Shown here: piece after piece, positions 1 through 5,568 of the stretch
Position numbering within the stretch: position 1 is the first letter of the stretch
Layout: every line of letters starts with the position of its first letter
Source of the DNA: a virus
Direction: 5' to 3' (one strand)
Virus record (IMG/VR): IMGVR_UViG_3300035670_001346
Span: 1-22,089 of that record
Length of the DNA: 22,089 nucleotides
Made by a program: the position numbers and the translations under genes
The notes under the pieces: generated by a model
What the model was told of the DNA's origin: nothing
The model's database searches: none
What the model saw: the letters and a program-made list of their open reading frames with translations, nothing else

Positions 1-186
1 AGAGAAAAAATACATGTGACCGATGAATGGTGTTGTAGTAGTTCGGTCTCTATCTCTCATTAATGATTGTTGTGACGGATTCATATTCTGAATCTTTGCT
101 TGCAACCATGCACGAGCCTGGCGACTTCTTGGTGCCAGACCTTCTTTTGCGAGAGATGTTTGTATTCTATCTAATAGACTTGCCAT
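1..186 (-). CDS. Unrecognised phage protein, N-terminal part (cut by left window edge)
   Basis: Reading the minus strand from an ATG at 186-184 gives an uninterrupted 62-residue frame that runs off the left edge. It begins MASLLDRIQTSLAKEGL and reaches GHMYFF near the edge. The N-terminal part is basic and rich in Arg and Gln, suggesting a helical segment; a short polar stretch with four Thr in a row precedes the aromatic GHMYFF. It starts 12 bases after the gp4 stop, so the two genes are probably co-transcribed. In T4 the neighbour of gene 4 on one side is gene 2 (DNA end protector) and on the other gene 53; gp53 is elsewhere in this window, so gene 2 is a positional candidate only. I do not recognise the sequence well enough to name it. 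The start has an NATAAATA octamer 4 bases upstream rather than a clear ribosome binding site. Confidence 0.7.
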   Translation of the reverse strand, partial: MASLLDRIQTSLAKEGLAPRSRQARAWLQAKIQNMNPSQQSLMRDRDRTTTTPFIGHMYFFS

Positions 187-190
187 CGTC

Positions 191-198
191 TATTTATG
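191..198 (-). promoter_or_regulatory. T4-late-promoter-like octamer CATAAATA
   Basis: On the minus strand CATAAATA lies in the 12-base gap between the gp4 stop and the next ATG, leaving only 4 bases before that start codon. It differs from the T4 late consensus TATAAATA at one base. If used as a late promoter, transcription would start at about the ATG, giving an almost leaderless message. The AT-rich context makes chance occurrence possible. Confidence 0.35.
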
Positions 199-630
199 CT
201 ATAGTCCGAGGTCTTTCTCTGTTATGACCTTGAATTGCCAGCCGTGTTCTTGGCAAAATATGTCGGCGGCCCTCCACTTCTCTTGGTTTACCGCATACGT
301 TACCGATTCTTCAATAAACCGCTTGGTTTTGCGTTTCCTGACTGGTTGCCGTGTCTGAGATTCTGGCTTTACTTCCAAAACATAGGTCATGACCAGACCG
401 TCTTTCCGTTTGACCTTGACGATGAAATCTGGAAAGTAACGGTGTATTTTGTTATCAATAGGCGAACGGTACGGTATCGGTAACTCTTCCGATGCCCACC
501 AGATGATATTTGGGTTGTCATCCAACCACTTCATTACCCTCAGTTCCCAAGTTGAACGATAGATGATATTTGACGGATCACCATTGTATTTCTTAGGGTT
601 CTTTGGGGAAAACCTTCCTTTATATGACAT
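199..630 (-). CDS. 4: Head-completion protein gp4, PD-(D/E)XK nuclease fold
   Basis: This 143-residue protein matches the T4 gp4 head-completion family, which acts on the DNA-filled capsid before tail joining. The sequence shows a PD-(D/E)XK nuclease signature: YRSTWE with E29, then YFPDF with D68, then LEVKP with E86 and K88. The C-terminal part (NQEKW, then GWQFKVITEKDLG) resembles the end of the TnsA N-terminal nuclease domain, so the fold looks intact, not degenerate. Length is close to T4 gp4 (about 150 residues). It is on the minus strand, divergent from the baseplate cassette and 12 bases upstream of the left-edge gene. No good Shine-Dalgarno is visible before the ATG; the nearest AGG is about 17 bases away. 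Family assignment is firm; nuclease activity is inferred from the motif. Confidence 0.85.
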   Translation of the reverse strand: MSYKGRFSPKNPKKYNGDPSNIIYRSTWELRVMKWLDDNPNIIWWASEELPIPYRSPIDNKIHRYFPDFIVKVKRKDGLVMTYVLEVKPESQTRQPVRKRKTKRFIEESVTYAVNQEKWRAADIFCQEHGWQFKVITEKDLGL

Positions 631-635
631 AAATA
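628..635 (+). promoter_or_regulatory. Candidate late promoter CATAAATA for the baseplate cassette
   Basis: CATAAATA on the plus strand overlaps the gp4 start codon and lies 25 bases before the gp48 ATG, at the head of the plus-strand run. It differs from T4 TATAAATA at one base. Of the octamers listed here it is the only one spaced to give a normal leader: a start site about 6-7 bases downstream leaves a leader of roughly 18 bases containing the AGGA at 651-654. The identical octamer lies at 191-198 on the other strand. Confidence 0.5.
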
Positions 636-660
636 ATATCTAGTCAACCTAGGAACCAAG
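631..660. other. Divergent intergenic gap between gp4 and gp48
   Basis: This 30-base spacer separates the minus-strand genes from the plus-strand baseplate genes. On the plus strand it holds AGGA at 651-654, a good ribosome binding site for the ATG at 661, and a CCTAGG palindrome at 648-653. No terminator is visible. It marks the change of transcription direction and lies near the base-composition step. Confidence 0.7.
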
Positions 661-1866
661 ATGGGATTATTTTCACTCACCGACATATCTTTTGGCCAAT
701 CTCCACTTAAAAGGGGGCCACTCAATTCTCTTTTGGAATCAAAATACTCTTACAATAATCTAAGATATCCTTTAGATATTGGTAATTTTGATAAGGGCCA
801 TTATATGGTCATTCATATTAATGAACAAAGAAAAACTCAATTTCCTTCAAATAGTTCTGGACTGGCTCAAGGAGATTTACCTGCTATTGTTTCAAGTAGG
901 ATGGCTTCAGGTACGACACCAACGATTGCTTCGGGTGTTAAAACTGTTGGTGAAGCTACGACAAAATTATTCAACCAATATGGTTCAGAAACCGCCAATA
1001 AAATAACAAATTCAATCAATAGTGTTTTAGGTGGAGGTGTCGGTTCTTTTATTAAAGGTGCTGCAACCGGAACTAAAGAAGAATTAATTAGTTATTATCA
1101 AGGTATTTCGGATGTTTCTTTTGCAAGAACAATCAAAAGAACAGCAGATACGATTGCTCTTTACATGCCAGATACTCTGAATTTTACATATAATCAGACA
1201 TATAGTGATCTTGCAATTGGTGGAACTGTAGCGGCTGGTGCTTTAGCGGCCGGCGTATCTACTGCTGATGCAATTAAAGCAAATAGTGGAAATTTAGAAG
1301 AATTAGGCCAAAAACTAGGAAAAAATTTAGCACCATTTGCAGCTGCAGCTTTGGCCAATTCTACGGATATTGGCAGAGTTATTTTTGCTGCTGGTACAGG
1401 AACAGTTGTTAATCCTATGTTAGAAATACTTTATACTTCTCCTGCCTTTAGAACATTTAGATTCGATTTTCTTTTTTATCCAAGAGAAGAAAGAGAAGCA
1501 AAAGAAGTGCAAGATATTTTAGATCGTTTAAGATTTCACCAAGCACCAGAAATTGTAACTGAGAGTGGTGGTTTCTTTATGGTGCCACCATCTGAATTCG
1601 ATATCAAATTCTTTTATAATGGAAAAGAAAATCCAAACATTCCTTCCATTTCAACATGTGTACTCGAAACAATAGATGTAGATTATGCACCAAATGGTTT
1701 CTCTGCATATGAGGTTCCTGGCGAAATGAATCCTAACAAAGGAAGAACAGGTATGCCAGTAGCGATTAGATTGTCATTACAATTTAAAGAGACAGAAATT
1801 ATTACAAAACAAACTTTGGCCGGAAGTGGTTACACTCAACATCAACAACCTGTTGATTATACCTAA
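661..1866 (+). CDS. 48: Baseplate tail-tube cap protein gp48
   Basis: Likely the gp48 tail-tube cap, which binds the hub top and, with gp54, nucleates the tail tube. The 401-residue protein is slightly longer than T4 gp48 (about 364). N-terminal LRYPLDIGNFDKGHYMVIHI (35-54) and YMPDTLNFTYNQTY (168-181) are the segments I associate with gp48 of marine T4-like phages. Two Gly/Ala-rich hydrophobic stretches lie at 121-137 and 185-204; these look like flexible or helical inserts, not signal peptides, because they are internal and the protein is a virion part. The C-terminal region (about 245-385) carries the folded domain, with FRTFRFDFLFYPREERE and VAIRLSLQFKETEII. The start is supported by AGGA at 651-654. 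It opens the plus-strand cassette, followed after 9 bases by gp53. Confidence 0.82.
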   Translation: MGLFSLTDISFGQSPLKRGPLNSLLESKYSYNNLRYPLDIGNFDKGHYMVIHINEQRKTQFPSNSSGLAQGDLPAIVSSRMASGTTPTIASGVKTVGEATTKLFNQYGSETANKITNSINSVLGGGVGSFIKGAATGTKEELISYYQGISDVSFARTIKRTADTIALYMPDTLNFTYNQTYSDLAIGGTVAAGALAAGVSTADAIKANSGNLEELGQKLGKNLAPFAAAALANSTDIGRVIFAAGTGTVVNPMLEILYTSPAFRTFRFDFLFYPREEREAKEVQDILDRLRFHQAPEIVTESGGFFMVPPSEFDIKFFYNGKENPNIPSISTCVLETIDVDYAPNGFSAYEVPGEMNPNKGRTGMPVAIRLSLQFKETEIITKQTLAGSGYTQHQQPVDYT

Positions 1867-1875
1867 GGAAAAATT

Positions 1876-2511
1876 ATGGCCAAATATTTTAAATATTTTC
1901 CAAAAACTCAATACAATTTAAATGATAGGTCGATTTCTGTACAAGAAGTTACCAACCTTTTGACAAGAGTTAAATTTGAAAATGAATTTAAAGATAACAC
2001 ATCGATTTACTATGAGTATGAGATAGTTGATGGTGATACACCTGAGATCATTGCATCAAAAATCTATAAAGATGTTGAAAAGCATTGGGTTGTTTTAATG
2101 TTAAATGAAATTATCAATCCTTTTAATGATTGGCCAATGAGACAAAATTCATTGACAAATTATATTGAGAAAAAATATCTACCATTTGCAACAGATCCAC
2201 AAACTGGTTTAGAGTGGGCTCAAGTCAACTATAAAGAATATTATAAAGTACAAACAACATCACTTAAACTGACTGGCGAAAAATCTATTTACAAAATTTC
2301 TATCGATGCAAATACATATGCATCATTTTCTTCCACGTCAGATGAATATACATTGAATGATGGAACAGAAGTTATAGTTACTACTGTAAAAGACGCACTA
2401 ACTTATTATGATTATGAAGTACAAGAAAATGAAAATAGAAGAAAAATAAAACTTTTAAAACCAGAATTTGTTTCAGTAGTTGAACAAGAATTGATGTTGG
2501 CACTACAATAA
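1876..2511 (+). CDS. 53: Baseplate wedge protein gp53
   Basis: The 211-residue product corresponds to T4 gp53 (196 residues), a wedge component linking wedges to the central hub. Residues about 45-82 (YYEYEIVDGDTPEIIASKIY, then HWVVLMLNEIINPF) have the LysM-like pattern typical of gp53: a D-G-D-T-P turn, a helix, then W and N-E-I-x-N-P. The N-terminal segment with YFPKTQYNL and the following SVQEVTNLLTRVKF are also family features. A Shine-Dalgarno AAGGA (1865-1869) overlaps the gp48 stop and is well spaced from the ATG. The TAATG at its end couples translation to the hub gene. The extra C-terminal residues compared with T4 are unassigned. Confidence 0.85.
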   Translation: MAKYFKYFPKTQYNLNDRSISVQEVTNLLTRVKFENEFKDNTSIYYEYEIVDGDTPEIIASKIYKDVEKHWVVLMLNEIINPFNDWPMRQNSLTNYIEKKYLPFATDPQTGLEWAQVNYKEYYKVQTTSLKLTGEKSIYKISIDANTYASFSSTSDEYTLNDGTEVIVTTVKDALTYYDYEVQENENRRKIKLLKPEFVSVVEQELMLALQ

Positions 2512-3836
2512 TGGAAATAAAACAAGCTAGTCAATTTGTAATTAAAGAATTAAATTTAATTACAAAGTTGGGAAAAATTGATCTGAAAAGTATATACGAT
2601 GAAATAAACTTATTTGATAGTTTATTGATGCCTTGTATGTCTGGTAATATCGTTCTAACCGACTCTGTTGGTTTATTGGATAAACTTGCCATCGATGGTA
2701 GTGAAATATTACAAGTTAATATTACAAAAGATGGTGAAGAATTTCCGATCAAAAAGGCTTATAGAATTTATAAGTTGACCGATAGAAAAAATATCAACCA
2801 AACAAGCGAACTCTACATTTTACATTTTGTATCCGATGAATACATTTACTCAAATCAAAAGAAAATAAACCAATCTTATATCGATACGTATTCAAATGTT
2901 GTTGTGAACATACTAATGAATGAATTAGGTGTTCCGGTAGAAACGATGTTTGGTACCTTCGAAAATTCAATTGGAATTAAAAAGATAGTTATACCAAATC
3001 TATCTCCAATCGATGCAATTAGATGGTGTGCAAAGAGAGCTGTAGACGAACAGAATTTACCAAATTTCATATTTTTCCAAAATTCTTTAGGTTACAATTT
3101 TGCTAAACTTTCCACATTGATGCAGAGCGATCCTCTTTTTGATATCACATTCAACGTTAAGAATTTAGAAGATAACATTGGAAAAGAATTATTTGGCGCA
3201 AAAGATATCAAAGTAATTTCCCAATTTGATTTTATAGAGAGTCAAAAAAGAGGAATTCATTCTGGTAAATTTATAGGTTTTGATTTAATTACGAGAACAT
3301 TTGGTTCATTTGATTTTTCATATGGTGATACTTTTGTCAATCAAAAACACCAAAATAAAAATCCAACAATGCCTTTGGTTAGGAATAGAGAAAACAAAAC
3401 AAACTTTGAAATGCATGACACTAGAAAATCTCTTTATTCTTTTGATTTACCAAGGCAGAATAGTGAATACATTAAGAAACATGATCCTGAGTCGATCAAT
3501 TTAAATGATAACCAACACAATTATATTTTCCAAAGAAACGCACTATTATCAAATCTGACGCAAAGGCGTTTGAGAATTGTTATGCCAGGAAATTTTGCTT
3601 TCAGTTCTGGATTTAATTTAAACTTAAATGTTCCATTAAGATCGACTATGGGTGAATCGACAGATAAAATTGACCAAAATTTGAGTGGTAAATATACTAT
3701 TCTTTCAACTAGACATATTATAAAATACGATAGACACGAAACTATTTTAGAAGTTGTGAACGATTCTTCAAATAAACAATCTTCATCGGCTTACAATATT
3801 GATCCAAACGAAGCGATAGGATATAATTATGTTTAA
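2511..3836 (+). CDS. 27: Baseplate central hub protein, gp27-like
   Basis: A 441-residue protein between gp53 and gp5, in the position of a hub subunit. The N-terminal part (ELNLITKLGKIDLKSIYDEI, then a LFDSLLMPCMSGNIVLTDS segment) and the following YRIYKLTDRKN / SELYILHFVSDEYIYS strands match the layout of gp27-type hub proteins, which form a trimeric torus on which gp5 sits. T4 gp27 is 391 residues. The C-terminal half contains VMPGNFAFSSGFNLNLNVP and GKYTILSTRHIIKYD, typical of the last beta domain of hub proteins. Its stop overlaps the gp5 start by 8 bases, which fits co-translation of two proteins that form a complex. Assignment rests on pattern and position; sequence divergence from T4 is large. 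Confidence 0.72.
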   Translation: MEIKQASQFVIKELNLITKLGKIDLKSIYDEINLFDSLLMPCMSGNIVLTDSVGLLDKLAIDGSEILQVNITKDGEEFPIKKAYRIYKLTDRKNINQTSELYILHFVSDEYIYSNQKKINQSYIDTYSNVVVNILMNELGVPVETMFGTFENSIGIKKIVIPNLSPIDAIRWCAKRAVDEQNLPNFIFFQNSLGYNFAKLSTLMQSDPLFDITFNVKNLEDNIGKELFGAKDIKVISQFDFIESQKRGIHSGKFIGFDLITRTFGSFDFSYGDTFVNQKHQNKNPTMPLVRNRENKTNFEMHDTRKSLYSFDLPRQNSEYIKKHDPESINLNDNQHNYIFQRNALLSNLTQRRLRIVMPGNFAFSSGFNLNLNVPLRSTMGESTDKIDQNLSGKYTILSTRHIIKYDRHETILEVVNDSSNKQSSSAYNIDPNEAIGYNYV

Positions 3837-4857
3837 ACACGATTTTATAGGCCTGAATGGATTTGTTTGGTGGATCGGCGTCGTTGAAGACAGGAAAGAT
3901 CCAATTAAACTTGGTAGATGTCGTGTGAGAATTGCAGGCTGGCACACAGAAAATAAGATGAAGTTACCGACGGAAAATCTTCCTTGGGCTCAGATTGTTC
4001 TACCGACCAACAATACTAATACTCATGCACCAAAAGAAGGTGATACTGTAATTGGATTCTTTGTTGATGCTGAAGGTGGCCAAGAACCAATTATTATGGG
4101 TGTTATCCCTGGCATTCCAATTAATGAATCCAATCCACAACAAGGATTCAATGATCCCAGAACAGACGATGAATTGGCCTCTGCACCAAGAAAACCATTG
4201 AGTAAAACGTACAATACAGATGGTTCAGGTATCACAATCGAAGAAGATGATCAATCCGGTTTATATCCGAAATTGGTTGATGAACCAACGACATCTAGAA
4301 TTGCTAGAAATGATGAAGAAAGTATTGGCGATACATTTATACGAGAGAGAAAAGACAATGTTGTAACTTCTGTACCCACTTTCAATTCTTCTTGGAATGA
4401 ACCAGAGACACAATATAATTCTGTATATCCTTACAATAAAGTTTATGAGACCGAATCTGGCCATTTAATGGAGTTTGATGACACACCTGGAACCGAAAGA
4501 GTTCATCTGGCCCATAGAAATGGTTCTTTCCAAGAAATGTATCCAGATGGCGATAAAGTTGAAAAGATAACGAAAGATAATTATCAGATTATCATGAAAG
4601 ATAATCACGTTTACATCATGGGTAAGTGCAACATAACTGTACAAGGTGATGCTGAAATTTATGTGCAACAAAATGCGTATGCTAAGGTTGACGGCAATTT
4701 AAAGGGCCAAGTTGGTGGAAATGCAGAGGTTAATATTGACGGAAACGTTGATGTGACGGTTGGTGGAAACTACAATGAATATGTAAGTGGAACTTATAAT
4801 GTCGAATCTGGTGGTAATATGAAGTTTGTTGCACCTAGAATAGACTTGAATCCATGA
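3829..4857 (+). CDS. 5: Baseplate hub spike protein gp5, lacking the lysozyme domain
   Basis: The cell-puncturing needle protein. Residues about 10-98 form the OB-fold domain (GFVWWIGVVEDRKDP, then GRCRVRIAGWH, LPWAQIVLPT, GDTVIGFFVDAEGGQEPIIMG). A polar linker (about 100-200) follows, then the VgrG/gp5-type entry to the needle (ESGHLMEFDDTPGTERVHLA, 209-228) and a run of octapeptides from 247 to 334. T4 gp5 has about 575 residues with a lysozyme domain between OB fold and needle; here the length is 342 and no T4-lysozyme-like segment is visible, so the spike probably pierces without cleaving peptidoglycan itself. It overlaps the hub gene by 8 bases and the PAAR gene by 4 (ATGA), the order expected for a hub-needle-tip complex. 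Confidence 0.88.
   Translation: MFKHDFIGLNGFVWWIGVVEDRKDPIKLGRCRVRIAGWHTENKMKLPTENLPWAQIVLPTNNTNTHAPKEGDTVIGFFVDAEGGQEPIIMGVIPGIPINESNPQQGFNDPRTDDELASAPRKPLSKTYNTDGSGITIEEDDQSGLYPKLVDEPTTSRIARNDEESIGDTFIRERKDNVVTSVPTFNSSWNEPETQYNSVYPYNKVYETESGHLMEFDDTPGTERVHLAHRNGSFQEMYPDGDKVEKITKDNYQIIMKDNHVYIMGKCNITVQGDAEIYVQQNAYAKVDGNLKGQVGGNAEVNIDGNVDVTVGGNYNEYVSGTYNVESGGNMKFVAPRIDLNP
4567..4830 (+). repeat. Octapeptide needle repeats in gp5
   Basis: Residues 247-334 of gp5 divide without gaps into eleven eight-residue units. Several fit V-x-G-x-x-x-x-x: VQGDAEIY, VDGNLKGQ, VGGNAEVN, IDGNVDVT, VGGNYNEY, VSGTYNVE. In T4 gp5 the same octad builds a trimeric beta-helix needle; the T4 needle has more units, so this one should be shorter. 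The first two units (ITKDNYQI, IMKDNHVY) are less regular, as at the start of the T4 needle. Confidence 0.85.
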
Positions 4858-5147
4858 CAGCCGCAGCACATAGAAACACGGATGTCAGGACTTGTGGTGC
4901 GAGTACTGTAAGTGTTCAAAGTAAAAATGTTTATGTGAATGGACTTCTATGGTCCATTAATGGTGATCCAAATAGTCATGGCGGAGGAAACTTATTTGCT
5001 GCGACTAAACAAGTTTTTATTGGTGGAATTGCAGTTGTTAATGTAGGAGACTCTGCTGCACCGGATTCATTATGTCCGATACCAGGAGGACCACACTGCG
5101 CTCCAGCAGCAGTTGGTGGTTCCAACGATGTTTTTGTTGGAGATTAG
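4854..5147 (+). CDS. 5.4: PAAR-type spike tip protein (gp5.4-like)
   Basis: A 97-residue PAAR-motif protein that should cap the gp5 needle with a sharp metal-stabilised cone. Candidate metal ligands are H6, H42, C74, H81 and C82; known PAAR proteins bind a zinc or iron ion through His and Cys. The sequence is rich in Gly and short beta strands (QVFIGGIAVVNVGD at 53-66, NDVFVGD at the end). The ATG overlaps the gp5 stop as ATGA, implying coupled translation and matched stoichiometry. No toxin domain is fused at the C-terminus, so it is a bare tip. Confidence 0.85.
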   Translation: MTAAAHRNTDVRTCGASTVSVQSKNVYVNGLLWSINGDPNSHGGGNLFAATKQVFIGGIAVVNVGDSAAPDSLCPIPGGPHCAPAAVGGSNDVFVGD

Positions 5148-5155
5148 AATAAATA
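5148..5155 (+). promoter_or_regulatory. AATAAATA octamer before gp25
   Basis: AATAAATA lies between the PAAR stop (5145-5147) and the gp25 ATG, with 4 bases left before the ATG. It resembles the T4 late promoter core. The only GGAG nearby (5139-5142) is 17 bases from the ATG, so the start lacks a standard Shine-Dalgarno at normal spacing. Function as a promoter would give a nearly leaderless transcript; it could instead be an AT-rich translation-start context. Confidence 0.35.
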
Positions 5156-5159
5156 AGAT

Positions 5160-5567
5160 ATGGCTACTGTAACCACAACAATAACAACTAAAAAATTTAA
5201 AGACCTGGACTTGAATTTTAACATTCATCCAGTCAAAAAAGACATAAATCGCCACTATGATGAGATGGCGATTATCAATTCTGTTAAAAATTTGGTTCTA
5301 ACGAACCACTATGAGAGACTATTTCAACCAGATTTAGGTTCGAATGTTAGAAGATTTCTGTTTGAGAATATTGATATTATCACTGCAACAGCAATCGAAA
5401 GAGAAATAACACTTGTTGTTCAAAACTACGAACCAAGAGTTAGACTTGCAAGAACCACAGTAGTACCAGATTTCGATAATAATGGATTCTCAGTAACTAT
5501 GGAATTCTTCATTATCAATAAAACAGAATCAGTATCAATTAATTTCCTACTAGAGCGAATAAGATAA
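5160..5567 (+). CDS. 25: Baseplate wedge protein gp25
   Basis: The 135-residue product is close in size to T4 gp25 (132 residues). It carries the conserved E-P-R core at 91-93 (VVQNYEPRVRLARTTV), the family signature in contractile injection systems, where it sits in the core bundle of the wedge next to the sheath. The stretch NLVLTNHYERLFQPDLGSNV (44-63) is also typical. Databases often label this family as lysozyme, but no catalytic function is expected. gp6 follows after a single base (TAAGATG), and gp6 is its partner in the wedge. Confidence 0.93.
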   Translation: MATVTTTITTKKFKDLDLNFNIHPVKKDINRHYDEMAIINSVKNLVLTNHYERLFQPDLGSNVRRFLFENIDIITATAIEREITLVVQNYEPRVRLARTTVVPDFDNNGFSVTMEFFIINKTESVSINFLLERIR

Positions 5568-5568
5568 G

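Noticed and set aside
631-660. TTGACT followed by TATTAT on the minus strand as a sigma-70 promoter for gp4
   Set aside because: The two hexamers are only about 3 bases apart, far too close for a -35/-10 pair, and the region is AT-rich.
4023-5255. Several minus-strand open frames of 60-70 codons across gp5, PAAR and gp25
   Set aside because: They lie antisense to well-identified genes, lack start signals and have no recognisable product.
5160-5567. gp25 as a lysozyme, as database labels suggest
   Set aside because: The family is a structural wedge component with an EPR core; no catalytic lysozyme motif is seen.
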